Positions 1 to 6,367 of a stretch of DNA of 6,367 bases are shown here, in pieces. The notes below the pieces were generated by a model that was not told the origin of the DNA, made no database searches, and was given only the letters and a program-made list of their open reading frames with translations. The translations under genes were made by a program, and so were the position numbers. Numbering within the stretch: the first letter of the stretch is position 1; each line of letters opens with the position of its first letter. Source of the DNA: Granulosicoccaceae bacterium (GTDB lineage Bacteria; Pseudomonadota; Gammaproteobacteria; Granulosicoccales; Granulosicoccaceae); NCBI GenBank assembly GCA_023301405.1, contig JALZUX010000524.1, forward strand, positions 1 to 6,367, read 5' to 3'.

Positions 1-681
1 CGTGGCGGCCAAGGTGCGCCACTTGCTCCGGCTTTTCATCACTATGTTCTGGGCGCAAGCTCTCCCCGAGTGGTTTTGAATCTCGGGGGCATCGCCAACA
101 TTAGTATTCTGGACAAACACGTTGTCGGCTATGACACTGGCCCCGCTAACACGCTAATTGACGCTTGGTGCCAGAAAACACTGAACATACCATTTGACAA
201 AAACGGGGATTGGTCTAGCCAAGGCAACATCCAACAAAACCTGTTAGACCAAATGCTGCAAGACCCCTATTTCGCTAGCCATTATCCGAAATCGACCGGC
301 AAGGATTATTTCAATCTGACGTGGCTCGACAAATACTGCGACACAACGGCTTACCGCGCGCAAGATATTCAAGCAACACTGGTTGAACTGAGCGCTGTAA
401 GCATCTCTGACGCCATTCATTCCACAGCGGCAAATGTAACTGAAGTGTACGTGTGTGGTGGCGGCGCTAGGAACAACTACCTGATGCGGCGTCTTAAGCT
501 TCTGCTTGCCCCAAAACAAATTGCCCTGACAAATGCTTTAGGCGTCGATGCAGACGCCTGCGAAGCCATGGCGTTTGCTTGGCTTGCTTATCGCCATAAA
601 TCAGGCCTAAGCGGCAACCTGCCATCGGTCACGGGTGCAAAAGAATACGCCGTGTTAGGAGGCCTATACCCGCACCAGTGA
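1..681 (+). CDS. anmK: Anhydro-N-acetylmuramic acid kinase, C-terminal part (5' end outside window)
   Basis: AnmK phosphorylates and opens 1,6-anhydro-MurNAc to MurNAc-6-phosphate in the cytoplasm, so that muropeptide sugar released from peptidoglycan can be recycled. The reading frame is open from base 1 and stops at TGA 679-681, giving 226 residues. The family is about 370 residues long, so roughly the first 140 are missing. Numbering from the first codon, I see GGQGAPLAPAFH at 2-13, LNLGGIANIS at 26-35, YDTGPANT at 44-51, KSTGKDYFN at 97-105, VCGGGARN at 151-158, EAMAFAWLA at 188-196 and SGNLPSVTGA at 204-213. All are typical of AnmK and the ASKHA-type kinase fold. The Asp of DTGP is, from my memory of the family, the proposed catalytic base. 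The GTG at base 70 is internal, since family motifs lie upstream of it. The gene converges on erpA 38 bases downstream; I see no clear terminator hairpin in that gap. Confidence 0.96.
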   Translation, partial: RGGQGAPLAPAFHHYVLGASSPRVVLNLGGIANISILDKHVVGYDTGPANTLIDAWCQKTLNIPFDKNGDWSSQGNIQQNLLDQMLQDPYFASHYPKSTGKDYFNLTWLDKYCDTTAYRAQDIQATLVELSAVSISDAIHSTAANVTEVYVCGGGARNNYLMRRLKLLLAPKQIALTNALGVDADACEAMAFAWLAYRHKSGLSGNLPSVTGAKEYAVLGGLYPHQ

Positions 682-719
682 TGTTCCGGGACTTAACTTT
701 GACCACTTACAAGCAAAAC

Positions 720-1091
720 CTAAACAGAAAATGACGACCCGCAACCGCAGGTTGTTGTAGCGTTGGGGTTTCGAATAACAAACTGTGATCCCTCAAGACC
801 TTCTGTGTAGTCGATCTCGGCACCCAGCAGATATTGATAACTCATTGGATCGATAAGTAGCTTTACGCCTTCCTTCTCTACCGCAGTGTCCCCGTCGTTG
901 ATTTCTTCGTCAAAGGTAAAGCCGTACTGGAAACCAGAACAACCACCCCCAGAGATAAATACACGCAACTTTAACTCTGGATTGCCTTCTTCTTCTATTA
1001 ATCCCTTCACCTTCAGCGCTGCTGCCTCGGTGAAAACAAGCGGATCGGGGAATTCTTCGTCAAGATCGACGTTATCAGCTTCCACGCTCAT
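720..1091 (-). CDS. erpA: Iron-sulfur cluster insertion protein ErpA (A-type carrier)
   Basis: ErpA is a cytoplasmic A-type carrier that takes Fe-S clusters from the assembly scaffold and passes them to apo-enzymes, including isoprenoid-pathway enzymes in E. coli. From ATG 1091 the product has 123 residues (E. coli about 114). The three cluster ligands are present: Cys51 in [12 protein letters not shown], and Cys115 and Cys117 in [11 protein letters not shown] at the C-terminus. [10 protein letters not shown] and NPNA are also ErpA-like, and the close match to E. coli ErpA favours it over IscA or SufA. An ATG 14 codons upstream (1133) keeps the frame open, but I prefer 1091. It has an AGAGG ribosome site 7 bases away, and the upstream ATG lies inside the predicted promoter spacer, before the likely transcription start. 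The gene appears monocistronic in view and has a probable IscR operator in its promoter. Confidence 0.96.
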   Translation of the reverse strand: MSVEADNVDLDEEFPDPLVFTEAAALKVKGLIEEEGNPELKLRVFISGGGCSGFQYGFTFDEEINDGDTAVEKEGVKLLIDPMSYQYLLGAEIDYTEGLEGSQFVIRNPNATTTCGCGSSFSV

Positions 1092-1098
1092 GGAAATG

Positions 1099-1103
1099 CC
1101 TCT
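1099..1103 (-). promoter_or_regulatory. Ribosome binding site of erpA that decides its start
   Basis: On the minus strand AGAGG lies 7 bases before ATG 1091. The alternative ATG at 1133 has only an AGG three bases away, which is too close. This supports the 123-residue form of ErpA. Confidence 0.75.
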
Positions 1104-1115
1104 GTTAGCGTTGTT

Positions 1116-1143
1116 ATTATCAAAATAATGCATTACCTGACAA
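1116..1143 (-). promoter_or_regulatory. Sigma70-type promoter of erpA
   Basis: Read on the minus strand, TTGTCA (-35, bases 1138-1143, 5 of 6 to consensus) is followed by a 16-base spacer and GATAAT (-10, bases 1116-1121, 5 of 6). Transcription would start near base 1109, leaving a leader of about 18 bases that contains the AGAGG ribosome site. The -35 box lies inside the predicted IscR site. Confidence 0.65.
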
Positions 1144-1157
1144 AATCAATCAACTAT
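1133..1157 (-). promoter_or_regulatory. Probable IscR type 1 operator upstream of erpA
   Basis: Read on the minus strand from 1157 to 1133, this 25-bp segment has outer half-sites ATAGTTGA and TCAGGTAA around an AT-rich centre. Compared from memory with the published E. coli IscR type 1 consensus, 22 of 25 positions agree; the mismatches are at positions 9, 16 and 25. The site covers the -35 box, where bound IscR would block RNA polymerase. In E. coli, [2Fe-2S]-IscR represses Fe-S biogenesis promoters including that of erpA, so the match in both gene and position is expected biology. The prediction assumes that the genome encodes IscR, which is not in this window. Confidence 0.7.
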
Positions 1158-1339
1158 TATGTTTTAATTTTGACATTTGCTTGCTCAAACCGACCCGGCC
1201 TCACCCTTACATTATTGCCGAATGGAAAGTTAACCAAAAAACTTATTTATTAACAACTGCTTGAAGAGCTCTATTTGTAAGGCACAGTGAAAAATTCTCT
1301 AGTTCTAATTTTCTACCTCAAATACCACATATTGTATAT

Positions 1340-1368
1340 TTCACTATTTTTCCAGCAAGAAATATAAT
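1340..1368 (+). promoter_or_regulatory. Candidate distal plus-strand promoter
   Basis: TTCACT (1340-1345, 4 of 6 to the -35 consensus) is followed by 17 bases and a perfect TATAAT (1363-1368). A transcript would begin near 1375 and give the exported-protein gene a leader of about 265 bases, or represent a small RNA. The AT-rich setting makes a chance match plausible. Confidence 0.35.
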
Positions 1369-1546
1369 CAATTCACCTACTATTGCTGGTTTTCGGCAAT
1401 GTAAACCGAGGCTTTAATCCAGCGTTTATAGATTACTCGATGGAAAGAAAGAGGCAAAATGGGCACCGATCACTGCAAATTAACCCACTGAAAAACACCA
1501 TTTTAAAAATAAATTCAGTAACTTAACGCACATAGATCAGGTGAAT

Positions 1547-1575
1547 TCGACATTTGCATGTCAACGTAATAACAT
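1547..1575 (+). promoter_or_regulatory. Candidate proximal promoter of the exported-protein gene
   Basis: TCGACA (1547-1552, 5 of 6) is followed by a 17-base spacer and TAACAT (1570-1575, 4 of 6). Transcription would start near 1582, giving a leader of about 60 bases that includes the palindrome at 1599-1614. An inverted repeat GACAT-TTGC-ATGTC (1549-1562) begins within the -35 box and could be an operator half-pair. Confidence 0.35.
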
Positions 1576-1598
1576 TTGCCCCCTCGACGCTCTGTGAA

Positions 1599-1614
1599 GT
1601 TGCGTCGACGCAAC
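1599..1614. repeat. Perfect 16-bp palindrome in the leader of the exported-protein gene
   Basis: GTTGCGTCGACGCAAC reads the same on both strands over all 16 bases. It lies 26 bases before the ATG at 1641 and just downstream of the candidate proximal promoter. A dimeric regulator site is a natural reading. As RNA it could form only a short hairpin with a tight loop, and it has no following U-run, so a terminator is unlikely. The binding protein is unknown. Confidence 0.6.
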
Positions 1615-1640
1615 ATTCTTAGTGAGTTTTTGGAATCGAC

Positions 1641-2060
1641 ATGAAACGATTATTAATTTTTTCCGCAACGGCGTTTATCATCAGCATTTGCACTGTGGGC
1701 TTTACCGCCAAAATTAAGAACGTCGGCACCATTAAAATTGAAAACAACCCGGCACACTTCGCCGTCAATAACTGCCACATTGGCAAGTACTATGAAGAGG
1801 TTCATTTATACGCTGGCTCTGGCGTATTAGCCGATGGCAAGAAATTTGAGATCTCTGCAGATGGCAGTGGCGGCTGGGTTGAAATGCATGTCGGCATTGA
1901 CTCTGGCTCTCCAGAAGCTTTCTATACATCAACACTTCAAAACCCTGAAGAGTCGATCACCGTTAACTCTAAACAGGTCGTTATTCGCGGCAGTTTTGAT
2001 GAAGCCATTTCAGACAAAAGCGGCATTCCATTCGAACTTACTGCTTCTTGCGAAGGCTAA
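1641..2060 (+). CDS. Small exported protein of unknown function
   Basis: I do not recognise this 139-residue protein. It starts with a Sec-type signal: MKR, then a hydrophobic core at about residues 4-21. Cleavage may follow FTA (23), but the site is not clear-cut, so an N-terminal membrane anchor is possible. Cys17 sits in the hydrophobic segment as ISIC, which lacks the small residue before Cys needed for a lipobox, so I do not call it a lipoprotein. The mature part alternates polar and hydrophobic residues as in beta sandwiches. It has two cysteines, Cys45 (VNNCHIGKYY) and Cys137 (LTASCEG), near its two ends, which could form a disulfide in the periplasm. That layout loosely recalls small exported beta proteins ending in F-E-x-x-x-x-C, such as mycobacterial LpqH; this is an inference from pattern only. 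A weak GGA ribosome site lies 6 bases before the ATG. The gene stands alone and converges on the chpA-like gene. Confidence 0.8.
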   Translation: MKRLLIFSATAFIISICTVGFTAKIKNVGTIKIENNPAHFAVNNCHIGKYYEEVHLYAGSGVLADGKKFEISADGSGGWVEMHVGIDSGSPEAFYTSTLQNPEESITVNSKQVVIRGSFDEAISDKSGIPFELTASCEG

Positions 2061-2090
2061 ACGCAGACCTTCATCTCTCTTCAACACCCG

Positions 2091-2110
2091 CCGCGCTTAC
2101 AAAAGCGCGG
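2091..2110. terminator. Hairpin between convergent genes, possible bidirectional terminator
   Basis: CCGCGCTT (2091-2098) and AAGCGCGG (2103-2110) form a perfect 8-bp, GC-rich stem with a 4-base loop. It lies 30 bases after the exported-protein stop codon and spans the stop codon (2097-2099) of the minus-strand chpA-like gene. Neither strand has a U-run after the stem, so it is not a classical intrinsic terminator. It may act as an RNA 3'-end barrier or block convergent transcription. Confidence 0.4.
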
Positions 2111-5100
2111 CTACCGCATCGGCTAAAGCCTGCTCTGTGCAAGGCTTTTCGTAGTAGCCCACAGCCTTAACCATGTCTAGCCATTCGCTAATCTCATTTT
2201 TTGGTCGTGACGAGACTACTAACAACATTGTTTGATCCATGTTTCTCTGAGACCTAATATACGCCGCGAGCTCGAAGCCATCCATCTCAGGCATCTCCAG
2301 ATCAAGGATGATGACCGCTGGCACAGACACTTTTAATTTTTCCAGTGCCTCCACACCATTGCGTGCCAACTGGATACCATACCCGGCGGTTTTCATAGCA
2401 CGGCCAAACGAAGCACGAATCGTCACTGAGTCATCGACAATTAGTACCTCATGCGGGACTTTTGACTCTGATGAAGGCCCATTGATGTTGACTTGAGCGC
2501 GGGACTGCGTTGGGGTTAACGCGCTTTGCTGATGAAGCATTTCAGCATTCAACAACAACACGAGCTCACGACCGTCAATCAACGCCGCTCCACCACACCA
2601 GGGAAAATTACCAAGGATTGAATCGTTCGGATTAAAAATAAGCGCCGCCTTACCAACAACGGCATCAACCTTCAAAGGCACTGCCCGGCCGTTAACGCGA
2701 CAATTAACAATAGCGAAGTCATCAGCCACAGGCTCATCAGCGATACCCAACAAACCACTTAGACTCACCGCATCTTCAGCCGCTTCTTGAACATCAATGA
2801 GGGTTGCCGCATCGAGTGCGAATTGGTGCCCGCTAACCTCAACAACCATGACCTGCAGATACACCGATGTCAGTGGGATAGTGATGGTAAATTCAGTGCC
2901 AAAGCCGGCGGCGGTAGTGACGCTGAACTCACCCCGATGATTGATCACTTGCTGCAGCACAACATCAAGCCCAACGCCCCGACCAGAGGCCCTGTCTGCG
3001 CGCTGAGCGGTTGATACGCCTTGCTTAACCAAATACTGCAACACTTCTGTATCGTTAGCTAGCGACGCCAGATCGGCTACAGGCTCGCTCGCCAACCGGT
3101 GGCGCACCGCTGCTATATCAATGCCTGCGCCATCATCAGACACTTGCACAACCAGTTTGTTATCAGCAATTTTAAAAGACAGCTCTACAACACCCTTGTT
3201 GGGCTTATCACTATCAATGCGTGCAAGCCGCCCTTCAATGCCATGAACCACTGAATTAGTGAGCAATTGCTCAAGCGGCCCTACTAAATCAGAGAACAAT
3301 TTTCTTTCAAGCTCTAGCTCAGCGCCGTGGAAGCGAAAAGCCACTTGCTTGCCTAAAGATTCAGCAGACTTTTGCACGATACTTTCCATTCGAACCCGAA
3401 CACTGTCGACCGATACTCGATCTGCAGTGGCCACCAAGGCAGAGAGATCTTTCATTGCCAATCGCTGGCGCTCGTCAAGCGTTGCCACCCGCCCCATCAA
3501 CTTTGCCATGCTCTGCTGGACAGCATCAAGATCAGAGAGGCTCTCGGTGATTGATTTATCCAATCCTCCCGCCGCGGACTGTTGATTATTGGCGATAAGA
3601 TATTTTGTGCTTTGCAAGGTCGAACGCATTTCTGCAACCTGCAAGCGCAATTCTTCATGCACTTCGAGAACATCACCGCTATTTCTACCGAGAAGGCGCT
3701 CGGATACCTCAAGTGCGTTAAAATACTTGGCTGAGCCGAAAGCCGGCGCTTTGCCAGTTGTCGATGACAACTGTGACGGCTCAAAACTGCCGGCAATAGC
3801 TTTTCTGGCAGGCGCCGCAGGTGCACGCTGAGCTGTTAATGCCGGAAATGAGCTTGCACCTCCATGCACACTGCCTTGAGGGTTTGATATACCGTGTAAA
3901 CGGGTAATCAAATCACTGCGATCGCCCACTTGCTCACGGTTACGAATCCGATCTATATCATCAGATAATGCTTCTATAGCATCCAGTCCTGTGTCAAAAA
4001 ACTCAACCGACAGATCAGAGGTATCAGACTCTTTTTGCACATCGACAAGTGCTGATTCAAGATGGTGAACCAACGCTGCTACGGTGCTCAGGCCTACTGT
4101 GTCTGCACTGCCTTTTACTGTGTGCAACAAGCGGCTGATATCATTGTGTATACGGCTTCCACCATGCGGAGCACCACGCCAGCGCTGAAATAACTCAAAC
4201 AAGCGCTGAAGATGATCTTCTGCCTCTTCAACAAATATATCGATCAACCCGGCAGATTCGTAATCACCACGAAGTTGATGTCGGCCATCAATGGCTACCG
4301 CTGTCATTCGGTCGGTGACATCAGCCACTAGCACTGACATGGGCTTACCGTTAACCAGCGAGTCAACACCAAGGGTAATAGCGACAATTGCCTCTTGAAC
4401 CAACAAGGTGTCAGATTGGCTCAGCGTACTGCCTGCTTTTTCCGCACTAACCAAAATTTGCGACAAAGGCTCTATGAGTCGCAACAGCGAAACAAGCCCT
4501 GCTTTATCAACACTGTTTTGTAGATTATCTAGTGCAGTGATAACGGTTTTATCGGGTGCTAAGTTACCTGAACTACCCAGCGCCGTATCTAACGCGTGCT
4601 GAATGATATCTACCTGCACATTGCATTCACTGCCAAATTCTACCGAAGCCTTTTGCGGAACTTCGTTGTCACTGCTACTGACAATTTGTTCAGTTGCAAC
4701 ACTGGCATTTGTAGTGTTCGTAAATGCCCCTTCTATTTCAGTGTCTGAAAGTGCGCTGGAAATATCTACACCGACATCCTTCAACAAATTGCTATGACTC
4801 TCTACTAGTTCAGCAACGCCAAGGGTTTCATTTTTCTTCATTGAGTTAAGTAACTCAATCACACTGATATGCACGCCTTCTTCTGCTACCTTGCGTTTTT
4901 CCGGCTGGGCATAAACAGCTAAATAATCAATAACCGATCTTAACACCTGCAACACCAACGACTGCCGACTGCTCACCAATAACGCTTCTACGTCAGCCTG
5001 CAACTGAGATAACTCTAAATAGAGAAACGTATCACACAGAAATGACGCACCAGACGCGATGTTCAAAAACACTGCCTGCAACCACTCGCTTGATGCCTCA

Positions 5101-6367
5101 CCGTCGATCACTAGATCGTCGTTATTCACAAGCTTCAATTCATTGCGTAATTCTTTAACTAGCGATTCATCTAGCAACGCGTCATCACTGTGGGACAAAC
5201 CTGCATCGCCGTGACTTACAGCGCTTAACTGTTGAGGAAATTGCCTAAGCATTGCACGCTCTGCAAGCATCAGAGATGTGGCGCACACATCCCAATCGGA
5301 CAGAGGTTGACCAGCTGATACAAACCGGTTGTAACAGCTACTGGCTTTTTCTATGTGAAGTGCAGCCTGACTGCATACAATAGAGCACGCGTCACGCAGA
5401 CAGGCAAAATTTTCAAGCACTATGGCCGGCGAAATCGCGTCAGGCTCTACGGCAGCATCTATCGCCAACTTTGTTTTGGCAATTAACCGGTAAACAGACT
5501 GAATCGTTGACTCAAGCATGATCCCATCAGCCTGCGCTGATTGCTTTGCTAAGGCATCAATTTGAAGTAAGCTTTTCCGTGCTTCAAATTTCAGCTCTAA
5601 CTTTATCGCGATGGGGTCGTCGGGGTTTTGCAATGCAATAGCGCACAGCATACTGCACATGATGTGCTCTACCGACTCAACACCTTCAACAGATAATACC
5701 GGCGTATCTGCATCGACCACAAACATCTTTATAACTAAATCAATTTGTCGCAATACATGCTTGACACCTGGCGGCAACCCCTGTGGTTCGGGCTTGATAC
5801 TGGCGACAAAAGCACTGCAACAAAACCAGAATATGGCTGCATACTCATGGCTACTTTTATCAATCAACCCTCTGGATAACTCTGACAGCTGGTTCAGATC
5901 TTGGAGCTGCTTATCCCCAACGTAAAGTGACTGCAGAATATCGCTAAAACGTTGATAAAAATCGTCCGCATTAAACTGCGAATCAGGTGCCGGCAGCACA
6001 GATGCCAGCGTATCTGATTTAGTGGCTGAAAACTCATCAGGCAGGGAAAAAACAGCTTCTGTAATTAAACGCTTATTGCGAATTGCACGTAAATCATTAA
6101 TTGGCCATATCAGCCGAACCGGTCGGTCACACGCATTAGAATGAACATCTGACAGGTAAGCTGATAAGGCCCTCAACGAACTGCTCACCACTGCCGCGCG
6201 TGCTGGTGCTGCTATTTTACGCTGACCAATCACATCAGTAAGCTCACCGCAAAGTAACACCCCTGCCATCAATTGACATGAACGCAAAGCGCTTTGCACC
6301 CCGGCAATTGCCGCGCACAATGGTTGTATCTGTGCATCTGGAAGTCCGCTTGCTTCCAGATCAAGAT
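2097..6367 (-). CDS. chpA: ChpA-like chemosensory pili hybrid histidine kinase (N-terminus outside window)
   Basis: This is a CheA-type kinase of the type IV pilus chemosensory (Pil-Chp) family, a cytoplasmic enzyme that passes phosphate to response regulators controlling twitching and surface behaviour. The frame is open to the right edge, so 1422 residues are visible and the start is missing; alignment by eye to Pseudomonas ChpA suggests only a few dozen residues are lost. Numbering from the first full codon, residues 1 to about 105 match the ChpA/FimL N-terminal domain (IWPINDLRAIRNKRL, 86-100). Residues 105-690 are mostly helical with no canonical Hpt motif, and a Ser/Thr/Asn-rich linker lies near 545-575. 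One Hpt domain spans about 705-775, with phospho-acceptor His748 in LLHTVKGSA. An Ala/Pro/Ser/Gly-rich linker (826-875) and a helical dimerisation segment (about 895-1000) follow. The ATPase has N-box Asn1037 with HGIE, SDDGAGID at 1076-1083 and GRGVGLDVV at 1128-1136. A CheW-like domain covers about 1166-1277. The receiver (1306-1422) has Asp1311/Asp1312, phospho-acceptor Asp1355, Ser1385 and Lys1407. All catalytic residues look intact. P. aeruginosa ChpA is 2472 residues, so this form is clearly shorter. Confidence 0.92.
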   Translation of the reverse strand, partial: LDLEASGLPDAQIQPLCAAIAGVQSALRSCQLMAGVLLCGELTDVIGQRKIAAPARAAVVSSSLRALSAYLSDVHSNACDRPVRLIWPINDLRAIRNKRLITEAVFSLPDEFSATKSDTLASVLPAPDSQFNADDFYQRFSDILQSLYVGDKQLQDLNQLSELSRGLIDKSSHEYAAIFWFCCSAFVASIKPEPQGLPPGVKHVLRQIDLVIKMFVVDADTPVLSVEGVESVEHIMCSMLCAIALQNPDDPIAIKLELKFEARKSLLQIDALAKQSAQADGIMLESTIQSVYRLIAKTKLAIDAAVEPDAISPAIVLENFACLRDACSIVCSQAALHIEKASSCYNRFVSAGQPLSDWDVCATSLMLAERAMLRQFPQQLSAVSHGDAGLSHSDDALLDESLVKELRNELKLVNNDDLVIDGEASSEWLQAVFLNIASGASFLCDTFLYLELSQLQADVEALLVSSRQSLVLQVLRSVIDYLAVYAQPEKRKVAEEGVHISVIELLNSMKKNETLGVAELVESHSNLLKDVGVDISSALSDTEIEGAFTNTTNASVATEQIVSSSDNEVPQKASVEFGSECNVQVDIIQHALDTALGSSGNLAPDKTVITALDNLQNSVDKAGLVSLLRLIEPLSQILVSAEKAGSTLSQSDTLLVQEAIVAITLGVDSLVNGKPMSVLVADVTDRMTAVAIDGRHQLRGDYESAGLIDIFVEEAEDHLQRLFELFQRWRGAPHGGSRIHNDISRLLHTVKGSADTVGLSTVAALVHHLESALVDVQKESDTSDLSVEFFDTGLDAIEALSDDIDRIRNREQVGDRSDLITRLHGISNPQGSVHGGASSFPALTAQRAPAAPARKAIAGSFEPSQLSSTTGKAPAFGSAKYFNALEVSERLLGRNSGDVLEVHEELRLQVAEMRSTLQSTKYLIANNQQSAAGGLDKSITESLSDLDAVQQSMAKLMGRVATLDERQRLAMKDLSALVATADRVSVDSVRVRMESIVQKSAESLGKQVAFRFHGAELELERKLFSDLVGPLEQLLTNSVVHGIEGRLARIDSDKPNKGVVELSFKIADNKLVVQVSDDGAGIDIAAVRHRLASEPVADLASLANDTEVLQYLVKQGVSTAQRADRASGRGVGLDVVLQQVINHRGEFSVTTAAGFGTEFTITIPLTSVYLQVMVVEVSGHQFALDAATLIDVQEAAEDAVSLSGLLGIADEPVADDFAIVNCRVNGRAVPLKVDAVVGKAALIFNPNDSILGNFPWCGGAALIDGRELVLLLNAEMLHQQSALTPTQSRAQVNINGPSSESKVPHEVLIVDDSVTIRASFGRAMKTAGYGIQLARNGVEALEKLKVSVPAVIILDLEMPEMDGFELAAYIRSQRNMDQTMLLVVSSRPKNEISEWLDMVKAVGYYEKPCTEQALADAVAALL

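Larger units (their letters stand above)
1144..1640. other. AT-rich intergenic region between divergent erpA and the exported-protein gene
   Basis: About 500 bp separate the erpA promoter from the next gene. I found no protein-coding frame with convincing codon content or family resemblance, and no tRNA or rRNA. It holds the distal part of the IscR site, two candidate plus-strand promoters (1340-1368 and 1547-1575), three copies of ACATTTGC (1173-1180, 1550-1557, 1572-1579) and a 16-bp palindrome (1599-1614). The 1160-1540 stretch has many A/T runs, so promoter-like hexamers arise easily there by chance. An unannotated small RNA or a long leader cannot be ruled out. Confidence 0.7.

Noticed and set aside
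742..754. CAACC-GCA-GGTTG hairpin near the 3' end of erpA as a terminator
   Set aside because: Only 5 bp, inside the codons for the conserved Cys-Gly-Cys region, and with no U-run.
1092..1133. Longer ErpA starting at ATG 1133
   Set aside because: It would add 14 Asn-rich residues not seen in E. coli ErpA, its ribosome site is poor, and the codon lies in the predicted promoter spacer upstream of the likely transcript start.
1214..1400. Inverted 9-bp words ATTGCCGAA (1214-1222) and TTCGGCAAT (1392-1400), as possible ends of a small mobile element
   Set aside because: A 9-bp inverted pair is expected by chance about once in two such 500-bp regions, and there are no target duplications or longer ends.
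1459..1491. Ten-codon reading frame with GAGG four bases before its ATG
   Set aside because: Very short, the ribosome site spacing is tight, and it shows no leader-peptide feature such as a run of one amino acid or a following attenuator. Chance is the simplest explanation.
1440..1526. Reading frame of 28 codons in the intergenic region
   Set aside because: No ribosome binding site, and a polar composition without recognisable features.
1834..2154. Plus-strand 106-codon frame overlapping the exported-protein gene and the chpA end
   Set aside because: It runs through two better-supported genes in another frame and has low-complexity composition without a ribosome site.
3497..3826. Out-of-frame minus-strand reading frame of 109 codons inside the chpA-like gene
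   Set aside because: It overlaps the linker and dimerisation region of the clear ChpA frame, is Arg/Ser/Cys-rich without family features, and is best explained as a shadow frame.
6318..6320. TTG at 6318-6320 as the start of the chpA-like gene
   Set aside because: The frame stays open from there to the right edge with 15 more residues that continue the ChpA N-terminal pattern, and no ribosome site marks the TTG. The gene is partial, not TTG-started.

Overview
The window looks like a chromosomal segment of a gammaproteobacterium of moderate GC content. It carries an AnmK close to those of Enterobacteria and Pseudomonas, an A-type Fe-S carrier of the ErpA type, and a very large ChpA-like hybrid chemotaxis kinase of the type IV pilus 'chemosensory pili' family. 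I cannot name the genus. No mobile elements, rRNA, tRNA or CRISPR arrays are visible, and both window edges cut through a gene.

Layout: (1) bases 1-681, + strand, the C-terminal ~226 residues of anmK (anhydro-N-acetylmuramic acid kinase; peptidoglycan recycling). (2) 720-1091, - strand, erpA (Fe-S cluster insertion protein), convergent with anmK across a 38-base gap. Its control region can be read well: a Shine-Dalgarno, a sigma70-type promoter, and over the -35 box a 25-bp match (22 of 25) to the IscR type 1 operator. (3) 1144-1640, about 500 bp of AT-rich non-coding DNA with candidate promoters, short repeats and a perfect 16-bp palindrome. (4) 1641-2060, + strand, a 139-residue exported protein of unknown function with two cysteines in its mature part. 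(5) 2097-6367, - strand, a chpA-like gene of at least 1422 codons that runs off the right edge. It ends convergently with the small exported gene, and a strong hairpin overlaps its stop codon.

Functionally these are separate units: a cell-wall recycling enzyme, a housekeeping Fe-S assembly factor with probable feedback control by IscR, an unknown exported protein, and the kinase core of a pilus or surface-sensing chemosensory pathway. The kinase has one canonical Hpt domain, then the dimerisation, ATPase, CheW-like and receiver domains. About 690 residues precede the Hpt without any further canonical phospho-histidine motif, whereas Pseudomonas ChpA has several Hpt-type domains. I see no clear sign of a wholly new system. 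The points most worth checking are the IscR operator, the reduced ChpA architecture, and the unknown exported protein with its palindrome-bearing leader.
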